The translations under genes were made by a program, and so were the position numbers. From Pseudomonas baltica (GTDB lineage Bacteria; Pseudomonadota; Gammaproteobacteria; Pseudomonadales; Pseudomonadaceae): DNA of 64,000 nt. This document shows, piece by piece, positions 27,306-35,426 of this stretch (within the stretch, counting starts at the first letter, position 1; each line of letters opens with the position of its first letter). The DNA lies in the NCBI RefSeq assembly GCF_014235765.1, contig NZ_JACMYH010000001.1, positions 1,116,001 through 1,180,000 of the forward strand, read 5' to 3'. The notes under the pieces were generated by a model. It saw only the letters and a list, made by a program, of their open reading frames with translations, was not told the origin of the DNA and made no database searches.

Positions 27306-28670
27306 ATGAAACTGACCTCTGCCATCGCAGCACGCACCTGCAGTCTGACCTTCGAGCACTTATCCCCACAGGCCTTATGGAATGCCAAGCTCGCCATCCT
27401 CGACACCGTGGGCTGTGCCTTGGCAGGCGCACGTGAACCCGTGGTGCACACGCTGCTGCAGACCGGGGGACTGAACACCCTCGGCGCAGTACCGGTACTG
27501 GGCAGACACGAACGACTGGACCCGCTGTGCGCGGCCCTGGTCAACGGTGCTGCAGCCCATGCGCTGGATTTCGACGACGTGAACATCGCCATGGGCGGGC
27601 ACCCTACCGCGCCGATCCTGCCGGCCTTGTTGGCCTTGGCTGCAGAAGGGGGACACACCGGCCGCCAGCTGTTGCTGGCTTACGTGGCCGGCTTCGAAAC
27701 GCAGGCACGCCTGGCACAGAGCGTCAATTTTCATCACTACGACAAGGGCTGGCACCCAACTGCCACCTTAGGCGTGTTCGGCGCAGCTGCGGCCAGTGCT
27801 CGGTTGCTTGGCCTCGATGAACAGCAGACCTCGATGGCCTTGGCGCTGTGTGTGTCGTTGGCCTCGGGTGTCAAGGCCAACTTCGGCACCATGGCCAAGC
27901 CCTACCACGTCGGCCATGCCGCCAGGAACGGCTTGATGGCAGCGCTTTTGACCCGCAACGGTTTCACCGCAAGCCTGGATGCCTTCGAACATCGCCAAGG
28001 TTTCTTCGAAGTGTTCAACGGCCCCGGAAACTATACGCCAGCACTGGCATTGCAGAATTGGGCTGCTCCCCTGGACATCGTGGAGCCAGGTATCGGCATC
28101 AAGCTCTACCCCTGCTGCGACAGCACACACACCAGCCTCGATGCCTTGTTCACGCTGCGCCGTGACCACCCTTTCGAGGTTCGCGACGTTGCAGGCATCG
28201 AGGTTTACCTGCATCCACTGCGTCTGACCCATGTCGACCGCTCTCTGCTACGGACCAGCCTGGATGCCAAATTCAGCGTGCAATATTGCCTGGCCCGCGC
28301 CCTGATCGACGGCCGCATCGTACTTGACAGCTTCAGCGAAAACGCCTTCAACGACGCCGAAGCGCTGGCGCTCATGCAACGCATACATGCCCTGCCTCAC
28401 CCCACTCCCTCTCTAGCCAGACCAGGCAACTACCTGACCGAGTTGCACATTCGATTGCACAACGGGACGCGGCTGACCGTGCGAGCGCACAGTCCGGCCG
28501 GCAGGACCGCCGACCAGCCAGCCCCTCTGGAGAGCATCATGACCAAATTCAACCACAACGCGGCCAAGGCCTTGGATACGCAAGCCGTTGCAACCTTGAG
28601 CGATACCCTCATGCGCATGGAGCAATTGCCCCGCGCCGAGGTGATCGGCGATCTTTGCGCGACGCGTTGA
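27306..28670 (+). CDS. MmgE/PrpD family protein
   Basis: 454 residues. Family features include LAILDTVGCALAGAREPVVH, AAAHALDFDDVNIAMGGHPT (the Asp/His active-site segment), and the C-terminal CCDSTHTSLDA and KFSVQYCLARALIDG. The family contains 2-methylcitrate dehydratase and cis-aconitate decarboxylase, both acting on tricarboxylates. Pairing with a CitMHS carrier supports a tricarboxylate substrate such as citrate, aconitate or a methylated relative. There are no prpB or prpC genes here, so propionate catabolism is not indicated. Confidence 0.9.
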   Translation: MKLTSAIAARTCSLTFEHLSPQALWNAKLAILDTVGCALAGAREPVVHTLLQTGGLNTLGAVPVLGRHERLDPLCAALVNGAAAHALDFDDVNIAMGGHPTAPILPALLALAAEGGHTGRQLLLAYVAGFETQARLAQSVNFHHYDKGWHPTATLGVFGAAAASARLLGLDEQQTSMALALCVSLASGVKANFGTMAKPYHVGHAARNGLMAALLTRNGFTASLDAFEHRQGFFEVFNGPGNYTPALALQNWAAPLDIVEPGIGIKLYPCCDSTHTSLDALFTLRRDHPFEVRDVAGIEVYLHPLRLTHVDRSLLRTSLDAKFSVQYCLARALIDGRIVLDSFSENAFNDAEALALMQRIHALPHPTPSLARPGNYLTELHIRLHNGTRLTVRAHSPAGRTADQPAPLESIMTKFNHNAAKALDTQAVATLSDTLMRMEQLPRAEVIGDLCATR

Positions 28671-28800
28671 ACGTTGGTAAAACGCCAAGTGCGTCCTGGG
28701 GCAGGTAGTGAAGAACACAGGGCCGAATATATGCACTCGCCCATGTGCACTCAAGGGGCATCCACTTGGACACCGCTGCTGCATTCCCTGTATTGACCGC

Positions 28801-29598
28801 TCAACCAATGCGAAAGAAAATCTTGCCCAGCATCAGCAGGCTTACGCAAACACAGAGCACAGAGAACATCTGCTGCAAGAGCCGTGCAGGTAGGGTCGGC
28901 GCCACAAGGCGGCCGCCAATCATGCCGACCAGTGCCGATACGGTGAACACGGCGCCTGCCGAGGAAAACTTCATACCCTGGCTGAACAGATGGCCCAAGG
29001 TACCCAGTGACACCAGTGCAACCACCATCAGTGAAGTGGCCACGACGCCATGCATGCGCACGTCGCTGAACGTTCGAAAGGCGGGAACGATGAAAAACCC
29101 TCCCCCGACTCCCAGCAAGCCGGTCAGGAACCCCGAAGTCGCGCCAATCGATGCCAGCGTCGCCAGGCAGCGGGCATTCCAGTCGAGTCGGCCCGTGGCA
29201 GGATCGAGCATACAGTTGCGCTGCAGTGCGCCTCGGGCCTCGTCGTCGCGTCTGGCCTGCAGGTACATTCGACACGCCACAATCAGCATGACCACGGCGA
29301 ACACTGCCATCAATGCTGTACCGGGCACCCGTGCGGCCACGTAAATGCCCACAGGAGCCACCACCCATCCGGCGGCTGCCATCGTGGCTGCGGCCTTGTA
29401 GCGTACCAGGCCTTGGCGCAGTCCCTGCATCGCGCCGATCAAGGCAGCACTGCCAACCGCGAGCAACGCGATGGGCGTGGCTTGGGTAATCGACCAACCC
29501 AATCCAAGGGTCAGGGCCGGAATCGCCAGAATGCCACCACCTGCCCCGGTGAGCCCCAGCACCAGACCGACACAGGCCCCCAATATGAATGTCAGCAT
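28801..29598 (-). CDS. TauE/SafE (TSUP) family sulfite/sulfonate exporter
   Basis: 265 residues, about eight membrane helices, with the paired TSUP motifs GLVLGLTGAGGGILAIPALT near the N-terminus and GFLTGLLGVGGGFFIVPAF in the second half. The start MLTFILGACVG at 29598 is 4 nt after the stop of the upstream oxidoreductase, with a GAAG site within that gene's end. It is the last gene of the persulfide locus and probably exports sulfite or thiosulfate-like oxidation products, as inferred from the context. Confidence 0.9.
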   Translation of the reverse strand: MLTFILGACVGLVLGLTGAGGGILAIPALTLGLGWSITQATPIALLAVGSAALIGAMQGLRQGLVRYKAAATMAAAGWVVAPVGIYVAARVPGTALMAVFAVVMLIVACRMYLQARRDDEARGALQRNCMLDPATGRLDWNARCLATLASIGATSGFLTGLLGVGGGFFIVPAFRTFSDVRMHGVVATSLMVVALVSLGTLGHLFSQGMKFSSAGAVFTVSALVGMIGGRLVAPTLPARLLQQMFSVLCVCVSLLMLGKIFFRIG

Positions 29599-29602
29599 CA
29601 GG

Positions 29603-31168
29603 TCACTTCGAAGAGCAGGCGGTGAGCCACTCACGCCCCTTGAGCATGCCGTTCCAATAGAACCATGGCAGCAATCGTGCCTTTAGGAACCAGGCCGACC
29701 TGCGCGCGATGGTCGGATCCATCGGGAACGTAGGTAGCAATTTTCCGCCATAGCCAAACTCGGCCAATATGACCTTGCCGTTCTCGACGGTGAGCGGACA
29801 CGAACCGTAGCCGTCATAACGTCGAGGCAGCTGACGGCCTTTGCGCAGTGCGATGAGGTTGTCTGCGACCACGACTGCCTGCTTGCGCGCAGCCGCTGCG
29901 GTTTTGGCGTTGCTGGTGCCGCAGACATCCCCCAGGGCAAATATTTCAGGGTAGCGCGGGTGCTGCAACGTGGCTGGATCGACCTCCAACCATCCGGCCT
30001 TGTCGGCGAGCTCGCTGCGGCGAATCACATCCGGCGCTTGCTGCGGTGGCACGACGTGCAGTACATCGAAGCGTTTTTCCACGCGCGTCACGTTTCCGGC
30101 CGTGTCTGTCACATCGAACCATGCGGTCTTGCTCGGGCCATCGACCCTGACCAGATTGGACTGGAAGGCGAGTTTCGCGCCGTAGGCTTCGACATACTTC
30201 ATCAGCGGGGCGACGAACGTGGCAACCCCGAACAGCACGGGAGCTGCCAGGTTGAACTCGACCGAAATCGACTGCAGCACGCCCTCCTTGCGCCAGTGAT
30301 CACAGGACAGGTACATCGCCTTCTGCGGCGCGCCCGCGCATTTGATCGGCATGGGAGGCTGGCTGAACAAGACCTTCCCGCTGCGCAACGAGCGCACCAG
30401 TTCCCAGGTATAGGGGGCCAGGTCGTGACGGTAGTTCGACGTCACGCCATGCTTGCCGAGGGTGTCTTCAAGCCCTTGGATTTCTTCCCAGGCAAGTTGC
30501 AGACCCGGGCAGACGATGAGTTGCTGGTAGGCCAGCTCGCTGCCGTCGCTGAGCAACACCAGCTTGCGGTCTGGGGCGAAGGCCGATACCGACGCCTTGA
30601 TCCAGCATGCACCTTGGGGAATGACGCTTTGCATGGGGCGGACGGTGGCATCGATGGGGTAAGCGCCCCCGCCCACGAGCGTCCAGGCGGGCTGATAGTA
30701 ATGTTCGGTGCCAGGTTCGACGATCGCAACGCGCAAAGACGAATCTCGCTTGAGCAGACCGGCCGCAACGGTGATACCGGCAGAGCCTGCGCCCATGACC
30801 ACTACATCGTACTGCCGGGTCAGGGGGCTGCCTTTGGTTGCCGCCTCGTACAGCTTGGCGGACCGATTGCCGGTACGGCAGTAGGCAAGCACCGGCTTGG
30901 GCAACTGCTCCAGAAGCGCGTTCAGCGCTTGAGCCTGGGCTGCCGTAGCACCGGAGCTCGCCACCGGTAGATATCGGAACTCCAGCCCCGACGCGACAGC
31001 CGCTCGGTGCATGGCCAGGTGGCTGGGTTGCTCAGCCCCACCTTCATCGTCAGGGCGATTGCAGATCAGGCTGGCGAACCCTTGATCTCGCACCTCAGGC
31101 ACGTCCTGCGGATCGAGTTGGCCCGCCACCGAGAACGATGCGTCTATTCGCTTTATCACTTGCTCCAT
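29603..31168 (-). CDS. phosphatase-like (DUF442) / sulfide:quinone reductase-like fusion
   Basis: 521 residues. The first 110 or so residues form a tyrosine-phosphatase-like DUF442/TIGR01244 domain (PDDEGGAEQPSHLAMH; catalytic-loop YCRTGNRSAKLY). From about 118 a flavoprotein follows, with FAD-binding MGAGSAGITVAAGLL, VEPGTEHYYQPAWTLVGGG and EIFALGDVCGTSNAKTAAA, close to sulfide:quinone oxidoreductases. Both are also found as separate proteins in bigR operons. It should oxidise sulfide or a persulfide at the inner membrane face and pass electrons to quinone. The start MEQVIKRIDASF at 31168 is preferred. Confidence 0.88.
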   Translation of the reverse strand: MEQVIKRIDASFSVAGQLDPQDVPEVRDQGFASLICNRPDDEGGAEQPSHLAMHRAAVASGLEFRYLPVASSGATAAQAQALNALLEQLPKPVLAYCRTGNRSAKLYEAATKGSPLTRQYDVVVMGAGSAGITVAAGLLKRDSSLRVAIVEPGTEHYYQPAWTLVGGGAYPIDATVRPMQSVIPQGACWIKASVSAFAPDRKLVLLSDGSELAYQQLIVCPGLQLAWEEIQGLEDTLGKHGVTSNYRHDLAPYTWELVRSLRSGKVLFSQPPMPIKCAGAPQKAMYLSCDHWRKEGVLQSISVEFNLAAPVLFGVATFVAPLMKYVEAYGAKLAFQSNLVRVDGPSKTAWFDVTDTAGNVTRVEKRFDVLHVVPPQQAPDVIRRSELADKAGWLEVDPATLQHPRYPEIFALGDVCGTSNAKTAAAARKQAVVVADNLIALRKGRQLPRRYDGYGSCPLTVENGKVILAEFGYGGKLLPTFPMDPTIARRSAWFLKARLLPWFYWNGMLKGREWLTACSSK

Positions 31169-31273
31169 TACAAACCCCGGGCATAGCCACCGTGTGAGAG
31201 TTCCAACACCGCGCCCCGGCCGAGCCACGCGAGGTGCGATGGCCCAGCGACGAGCAACGGATCATGCAGAGGC

Positions 31274-31603
31274 TTACTTCTTCAGCGCCTGGCCACAGTA
31301 AAGTCCCGACAAGGTCTGCATCAGCGAGACCACCTCGAAGCTGGCCAACGAGTAGTAGATGTACTTGCCCATTCTGCGGGTGTTGACCATTCCTTCGTCG
31401 CGCAGCACACCCAACTGCTGTGACAACGTCGGCTGCCTGATCCCGGACAGTGCCTCCAATTCCCCTACGTTTCGCTCGCCCTGGGTCAATTGGCACAGCA
31501 GCAACAGACGGTCTTCGTTCGCCAAGGCCTTGAGCAAGGCACACGCCTTGGACGCGGAATCGCGCAACAGACCGATTTCTTCGGTGGACAATTGAGCAGT
31601 CAT
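31274..31603 (-). CDS. bigR: ArsR family regulator, BigR/SqrR-like persulfide sensor
   Basis: 109 residues from ATG 31603, winged-helix with recognition segment SGIRQPTLSQQLGVLRDEGM. Cysteines are at 21, 37 and 103. The 37/103 spacing of 66 equals that of the redox pair Cys42/Cys108 of BigR, and the motif around the second, LYCGQ, also matches. These cysteines form a polysulfide bridge when persulfides rise and release the repressor from DNA. The gene lies first in the minus-strand operon and divergent from the metallo-beta-lactamase-fold gene; a dyad between them is the likely operator. Confidence 0.85.
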   Translation of the reverse strand: MTAQLSTEEIGLLRDSASKACALLKALANEDRLLLLCQLTQGERNVGELEALSGIRQPTLSQQLGVLRDEGMVNTRRMGKYIYYSLASFEVVSLMQTLSGLYCGQALKK

Positions 31604-31639
31604 GGAAAGCCCCGATGGTTGACCGGTCGACAGTCTACG

Positions 31640-31661
31640 ATTGAATAGTATATGTTTCAAT
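31640..31661. promoter_or_regulatory. candidate BigR/ArsR operator
   Basis: ATTGAA-N10-TTCAAT, perfect 6-bp arms in AT-rich DNA between divergent starts 31603 and 31696. The spacing suits a dimeric ArsR-family repressor covering both promoters. Confidence 0.6.
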
Positions 31662-31695
31662 ATAGTGTAATGACGTGAATCGAAGAGGTTGCCCG

Positions 31696-32559
31696 ATGAC
31701 TGCCCAGATAGAAGGTTTCTACGACACCGCCACCTCGACGGTGAGCTATGTCATTTTCGAAGCGTCAGGGGGGGCATGTGCAATCGTGGATCCGGTGCTG
31801 GATTACGATGCCAAAGCCGGGCGAATCCGCACCGATAACGCGGACCGCATCATCGCCTTCGTGGACAGCCATGGGTTGCAGGTGCAGTGGCTGCTTGAAA
31901 CACATGCCCATGCCGATCACCTCTCGGCCAGCGCTTACCTCAAAGCCAAGCTAGGCGGCAAGATCGGCATCGGTGCGCAGATCACCGTCGTGCAGGGCGC
32001 GTTTCGGGATATCTACAACCTCGAACCCGACTTCCTGCTGGATGGCTCTCAGTTCGACACGCTGTTCGAAGCGGATGAGATCTTCCACGTCGGCAACATA
32101 CCGGTGCAGGTTCTGCACGTGCCTGGCCATACGCCTGCGGACGTCGCCTATCGAGTTGGGGATACACAGGTCTTCGTCGGCGATACGCTGTTCATGCCGG
32201 ATGTCGGCACTGCCCGATGCGATTTCCCCGGCGGGGACGCCGTACAGATGTATGGCTCGATCAAACGGCTGTTGAGCCTACCCCCCCAGACCACACTGTT
32301 CATGTGCCACGACTATCCTCCTGTCGACAGGGAAGCGTCCTGGATCACCACCGTTGCCGAGCAGCGCGCGAACAACATTCATGTCGGTGACGCGTCCGAT
32401 CTTGAATCGTTCGTACGCATGCGCACAGCCCGCGATGTCAGCCTGTCGGTCCCGGCGCTGTTGCTGCCGGCGATCCAGGTGAATATCCGCGCCGGGAATC
32501 TGCCCCCTGCCGATGAAAGCGGGTTGTGCAGCTTGAAGATTCCTTTGAACAGGTTTTGA
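31696..32559 (+). CDS. MBL-fold hydrolase, persulfide dioxygenase-like (ETHE1/Blh type)
   Basis: 287 residues. The metallo-beta-lactamase motif THAHADHLSA is present, with downstream metal ligands in HVPGHTPADVA, VGDTLFMPD and MCHDYPP. ETHE1-type proteins use mononuclear iron to oxidise glutathione persulfide to sulfite. ATG 31696 has GAGG 7 nt upstream, which decides against the in-frame start at 31675. It is divergent from the bigR-like gene, so it should be derepressed by sulfide or persulfide along with the rest of the locus. Confidence 0.88.
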   Translation: MTAQIEGFYDTATSTVSYVIFEASGGACAIVDPVLDYDAKAGRIRTDNADRIIAFVDSHGLQVQWLLETHAHADHLSASAYLKAKLGGKIGIGAQITVVQGAFRDIYNLEPDFLLDGSQFDTLFEADEIFHVGNIPVQVLHVPGHTPADVAYRVGDTQVFVGDTLFMPDVGTARCDFPGGDAVQMYGSIKRLLSLPPQTTLFMCHDYPPVDREASWITTVAEQRANNIHVGDASDLESFVRMRTARDVSLSVPALLLPAIQVNIRAGNLPPADESGLCSLKIPLNRF

Positions 32560-32698
32560 GAGCGTTTGTCGTGGTTAGGTAATGGCCTCAGTGAGCATGA
32601 GCGGAGCTGTTTCATCGCCACCTCGCTAGAAAGTATCGCCGAGACCCATCTCGAAATAGTTGCTCGAATGAGTGCCGTACACCCAGTTCAACAATGAG

Positions 32699-32726
32699 TT
32701 GAATACGGCTTTGAAAGGCGTATGCT
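32699..32726 (+). promoter_or_regulatory. predicted sigma-70 promoter of higBA
   Basis: TTGAAT at 32699-32704, 16-nt spacer, TATGCT at 32721-32726. It lies 34 nt before the toxin start and directly abuts a 7-bp dyad. Confidence 0.5.
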
Positions 32727-32730
32727 TGCT

Positions 32731-32749
32731 CTTAACGAATAACGTTAAG
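32731..32749. promoter_or_regulatory. dyad upstream of higBA, candidate antitoxin operator
   Basis: CTTAACG-AATAA-CGTTAAG has perfect 7-bp arms just downstream of the promoter -10 element and 10 nt before the toxin start. HigA-type antitoxins bind such palindromes to repress their own operon. Confidence 0.65.
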
Positions 32750-32759
32750 CGTTCAATCC

Positions 32760-33062
32760 ATGATTCGAAGCTTTGCATGCGCCGATACGGAAGCACTTTT
32801 CACCACCGGCAGGACAAGGCGCTGGGCAGACATCAAGTCAGTCGCGGAGCGTAAACTGGCCGCACTGCATGCTGCGAAGAAGCTTCGAGACTTGCGCTCA
32901 CCGCCCGGAAACCGGCTTCACACCTTGGAAGGTGACAGAGCCGGCCAGCATAGCATCAGCATCAGCATCAGCATCAGCATCAGCATCAACATGCAGTGGC
33001 GGGTATGCTTCATATGGACCCAGAACGGCCCTGAACACGTTGAGATTGTCGACTATCACTGA
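32760..33062 (+). CDS. higB: HigB/RelE-type toxin with internal SI repeat
   Basis: 100 residues. The family end is clear: LRSPPGNRLHTLEGDRAGQ, then a stretch of repeated Ser-Ile, then NMQWRVCFIWTQNGPEHVEI. It should cut mRNA on the ribosome. The Ser-Ile run comes from six AGCATC units at 32953-32988 and inserts about ten extra residues in the beta-hairpin between GDRAGQHSI and the strand NMQWR, where the family normally reads directly GQYSIRIN-like sequence. Activity could be changed by this insertion. The stop lies 8 nt before the antitoxin ATG. Confidence 0.85.
   Translation: MIRSFACADTEALFTTGRTRRWADIKSVAERKLAALHAAKKLRDLRSPPGNRLHTLEGDRAGQHSISISISISISINMQWRVCFIWTQNGPEHVEIVDYH
32953..32988. 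repeat. hexanucleotide tandem repeat (AGCATC)x6 inside higB
   Basis: Six perfect AGCATC units, followed by a diverged AACATG. Each unit encodes Ser-Ile, so changes in copy number keep the frame and only change protein length. Such repeats can vary by slipped-strand replication. Confidence 0.95.
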
Positions 33063-33070
33063 GGTGCATC

Positions 33071-33367
33071 ATGTTCAAGAATGGCATGCGTCCCATACAT
33101 CCCGGCGAGATTCTTCGCGAGGATTTCCAGCACGAAATGGGCTTCAGTGCCGCTGCTCTGGCCCGTGCTTTAGGCGTATCTACGCCGACCGTGAATAACA
33201 TTCTGCTTAAGCGTGGTGGCGTATCGGCTGACATGGCCTTGCGCTTGGCCGTCTGCCTGGATACCACTGCAGAGTTCTGGCTCAACCTGCAAACAGCGTA
33301 CGAGTTACGCAAGGCAGAGCTGGAGCATGGAGATGCGATTGCAGCGGTACAGCGCCTGGTTGCTTGA
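33071..33367 (+). CDS. higA: HigA family antitoxin
   Basis: 98 residues. IHPGEILREDFQHEMGFSAA and the helix-turn-helix ALARALGVSTPTVNNILLKR are the HigA/VapI family hallmarks; DMALRLAVCLDTTAEFWLNL follows. It binds and neutralises the toxin and represses the operon at the dyad upstream of higB. Order toxin-antitoxin is normal for higBA. Confidence 0.92.
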   Translation: MFKNGMRPIHPGEILREDFQHEMGFSAAALARALGVSTPTVNNILLKRGGVSADMALRLAVCLDTTAEFWLNLQTAYELRKAELEHGDAIAAVQRLVA

Positions 33368-33506
33368 AATGAATCCAGATGCCCGCCAAGGGCGGGCTTC
33401 AGACAGGCGCAGGCTCTGGCGCTCCTGTTGCGCCGCTGAAAACTCCTGACCCACTCGCCTGCAAACGCTCGGGGATCATCAGTCGCTGCACGGCAGGGAT
33501 AATGGC

Positions 33507-34475
33507 TCAGAGCGAGTCCCGGGAGATCCCATTACTCACACGAACGATGTCAGCCATTACAGCCAGGGCAATCTCCGCCGGTGTCTTGCTTCCCAGGCTC
33601 AAGCCTACCGGTGCGCTGATACGGCTAATTGCCCGATCGTCCAGAGCGCCGATGCGGCGAACGCGTTCAAGGCGCTTTTCACTGGTACGTCGTGAGCCCA
33701 TGGCGCCGATATAGAACGCGGGCGTTCGCACCGCTTCAAGTAACGTCAGATCATCCAGGCGTGGGTCGTGGGTGAGCGCGACAACGGCGGTGCCCGCGTG
33801 GCAGCCACCCTTGGCGATGAAGACCGCGGGTAGTTGCTCGATGACTTTCACCCCTTCCACGTGAAACCTGTGGAGCAGCTCGGTGCGCTGATCACAGACA
33901 ATGACTTCATAGCCCAATGACACGGCGAAACTTGCGCAAAATTCTGCCACAGGCGACAGCCCCGCTATCAATAACCGCCGTGCTGCGCCAATGCGAATGG
34001 CGACCTGCTGGTCGAATACTTCGACGGTTTGACCCTGCGCAGAAGAGGTGTCGAGTGCACGGTCGTCGCTGACCAGAGAAACGTTACGGATGATCCGTTG
34101 CTGGCCTTGCAGCGCGTGCAACATCGAGGAAAAGTGCTCGAGTGACTGACAGCCGGGGCCGAACTGCTCAACGAGTACGTCAAGGACGCCTCCACACGGC
34201 AGCTCCATTGAAGGCGCCAGACCTCCTTCGCCATATCGAACGATTTGGTTGTCGGGCCCGAACTCGTCACGCGCAAGACGCTCGAGGAAGTCGTCCTCGA
34301 CACAACCGCCTGAAAGGGACCCGCAAAAACTTCCACTGGCCAGCGCAACCAGCATTGCCCCTGGCCCCCGTGGCGCAGAGCCAAACGTAGAAAGAACAGT
34401 GCAAAGCCACACGCACTGCCCCTGTTCAAGCCACTGCTGCCCTTGCTGGACTACTTGGAGGTCAAGGTTGTTCAT
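33507..34475 (-). CDS. XdhC/CoxI family molybdenum-enzyme maturation protein
   Basis: 322 residues. The N-terminal domain carries TVLSTFGSAPRGPGAMLVA and FCGSLSGGCVEDDF; the C-terminal Rossmann-like part has LLIAGLSPVAEFCASFAVSL, VVALTHDPRLDD and YIGAMGSRRTSEKR, all typical of XdhC. XdhC binds molybdenum cofactor, aids its sulfuration and inserts it into xanthine-dehydrogenase family enzymes. The PaoABC-type operon at 42535-46399 is the only such enzyme in the window, so it is the probable client despite 8 kb separation. Confidence 0.9.
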   Translation of the reverse strand: MNNLDLQVVQQGQQWLEQGQCVWLCTVLSTFGSAPRGPGAMLVALASGSFCGSLSGGCVEDDFLERLARDEFGPDNQIVRYGEGGLAPSMELPCGGVLDVLVEQFGPGCQSLEHFSSMLHALQGQQRIIRNVSLVSDDRALDTSSAQGQTVEVFDQQVAIRIGAARRLLIAGLSPVAEFCASFAVSLGYEVIVCDQRTELLHRFHVEGVKVIEQLPAVFIAKGGCHAGTAVVALTHDPRLDDLTLLEAVRTPAFYIGAMGSRRTSEKRLERVRRIGALDDRAISRISAPVGLSLGSKTPAEIALAVMADIVRVSNGISRDSL

Positions 34476-34690
34476 GGGGCTTACGGTCCACTGTGTTTGC
34501 AGAAACCCGAGCGATGAGGTGGGCTGCGAATACCCGATTCAGTATGTGTTGGAGCGACTTTCCAAAGTTGCCCGATCCGCGCGGGTTATTGCCTATTTCT
34601 TGCGACCTCGAGGCTAAACCAAGCGCGATGCTGCGAGCTCGTCGAACCGGGCAATCATTGCCGCGAACCCGGAAGGTACTGACCTGACGA

Positions 34691-34900
34691 TCAGATGAGG
34701 ATGGATGACACACTCATCCGGTGATAGTGGCGAAGTTCGCCGACCACCTCGCGCCCAAAGGCGCGCGCCAGCAGGCTTTGCTCATCTACTCTGAAATCAT
34801 CCAGGTAGTCTTCGAATGCTGCCAAAGCGCGCATCAGTTCGATCAGTACAGGGACATCGGTCGCAGCGGCTGCGCGAACTGCCGAGCCTGAGGTCAGCAC
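34691..34900 (-). pseudogene. 5' remnant of a GNAT acetyltransferase gene
   Basis: 69 codons from GTG 34900. The first 50 match the start of a GNAT protein (AAAATDVPVLIELMRALAAF, then EDYLDDFRVDEQSLLARAFG), but the frame ends soon after, without the acetyl-CoA motif RxxGxG/A. The family is about 150 residues, so about two thirds is lost. It overlaps the end of the rhodanese gene by 7 nt. Downstream, a separate minus-strand frame ends at 34615 with ARFDELAASRLV, possibly debris of another gene. Confidence 0.6.
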
Positions 34901-35331
34901 GCGCAGGAGATCGAAGTGGAGGTGCTCTGCACAATGTCGGTATTCGAGAGGCTAAGGCCTTCATCGAGCCAGCCGGTGACACCACCGATCATTTCCTTCA
35001 CCGCATAACCGAGCTGAGCTATTCGTGCAGCTGCCCGGTGCACACCGTTACAGTGAGGGCCGGCACAGTAGACGACAAACAGGCTATCGGCAGGAAACTC
35101 GGCCAGGCGCTCGGTGGTGATGGTTTTTGTAGGTAGATTGACGGCGCCTGGAACGTGGCCATTGGCGAAGGCAGCGGTACCGCGCACATCAACCAATACG
35201 TAGTCGACCTGGCCGTTCTGCTGGCTGTAGTGGACGTCGGAACAGTCGGTTTCAAAGCGCAAGCGGTTACTGAAATGGGCAACGGCTTCGTCGGCACTGG
35301 CGGGTGGGATTTGGCTGATCAAGCTGGTCAT
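34894..35331 (-). CDS. rhodanese-like domain protein
   Basis: 145 residues, single rhodanese domain. VDYVLVDVRGTAAFANGHVP is the CH2A-type motif, and the catalytic loop is FVVYCAGPHCNGVHRAA, with Cys as the persulfide carrier and a second Cys three residues on. ATG 35331 has GAGGA 6 nt upstream. The gene is divergent from the FtrA-type regulator, a pairing I recall in pseudomonads, and probably its regulatory target. The C-terminal tail ending SISCAC is longer than usual and may be altered by the neighbouring rearrangement. Confidence 0.85.
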   Translation of the reverse strand: MTSLISQIPPASADEAVAHFSNRLRFETDCSDVHYSQQNGQVDYVLVDVRGTAAFANGHVPGAVNLPTKTITTERLAEFPADSLFVVYCAGPHCNGVHRAAARIAQLGYAVKEMIGGVTGWLDEGLSLSNTDIVQSTSTSISCAC

Positions 35332-35426
35332 CGTCGTTCCTCGCAGAATTGAGTTTGGTCACTTTAGGCGCTTCGATGAGTGCGCTACAGTGGCCAACTC
35401 GACAGCCAGTGGGAATTTTCCGCCAA

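Noticed and set aside
32953..32988. Possible CRISPR-like repeat
   Set aside because: Units are only 6 nt with no spacers; a simple microsatellite in a coding gene.
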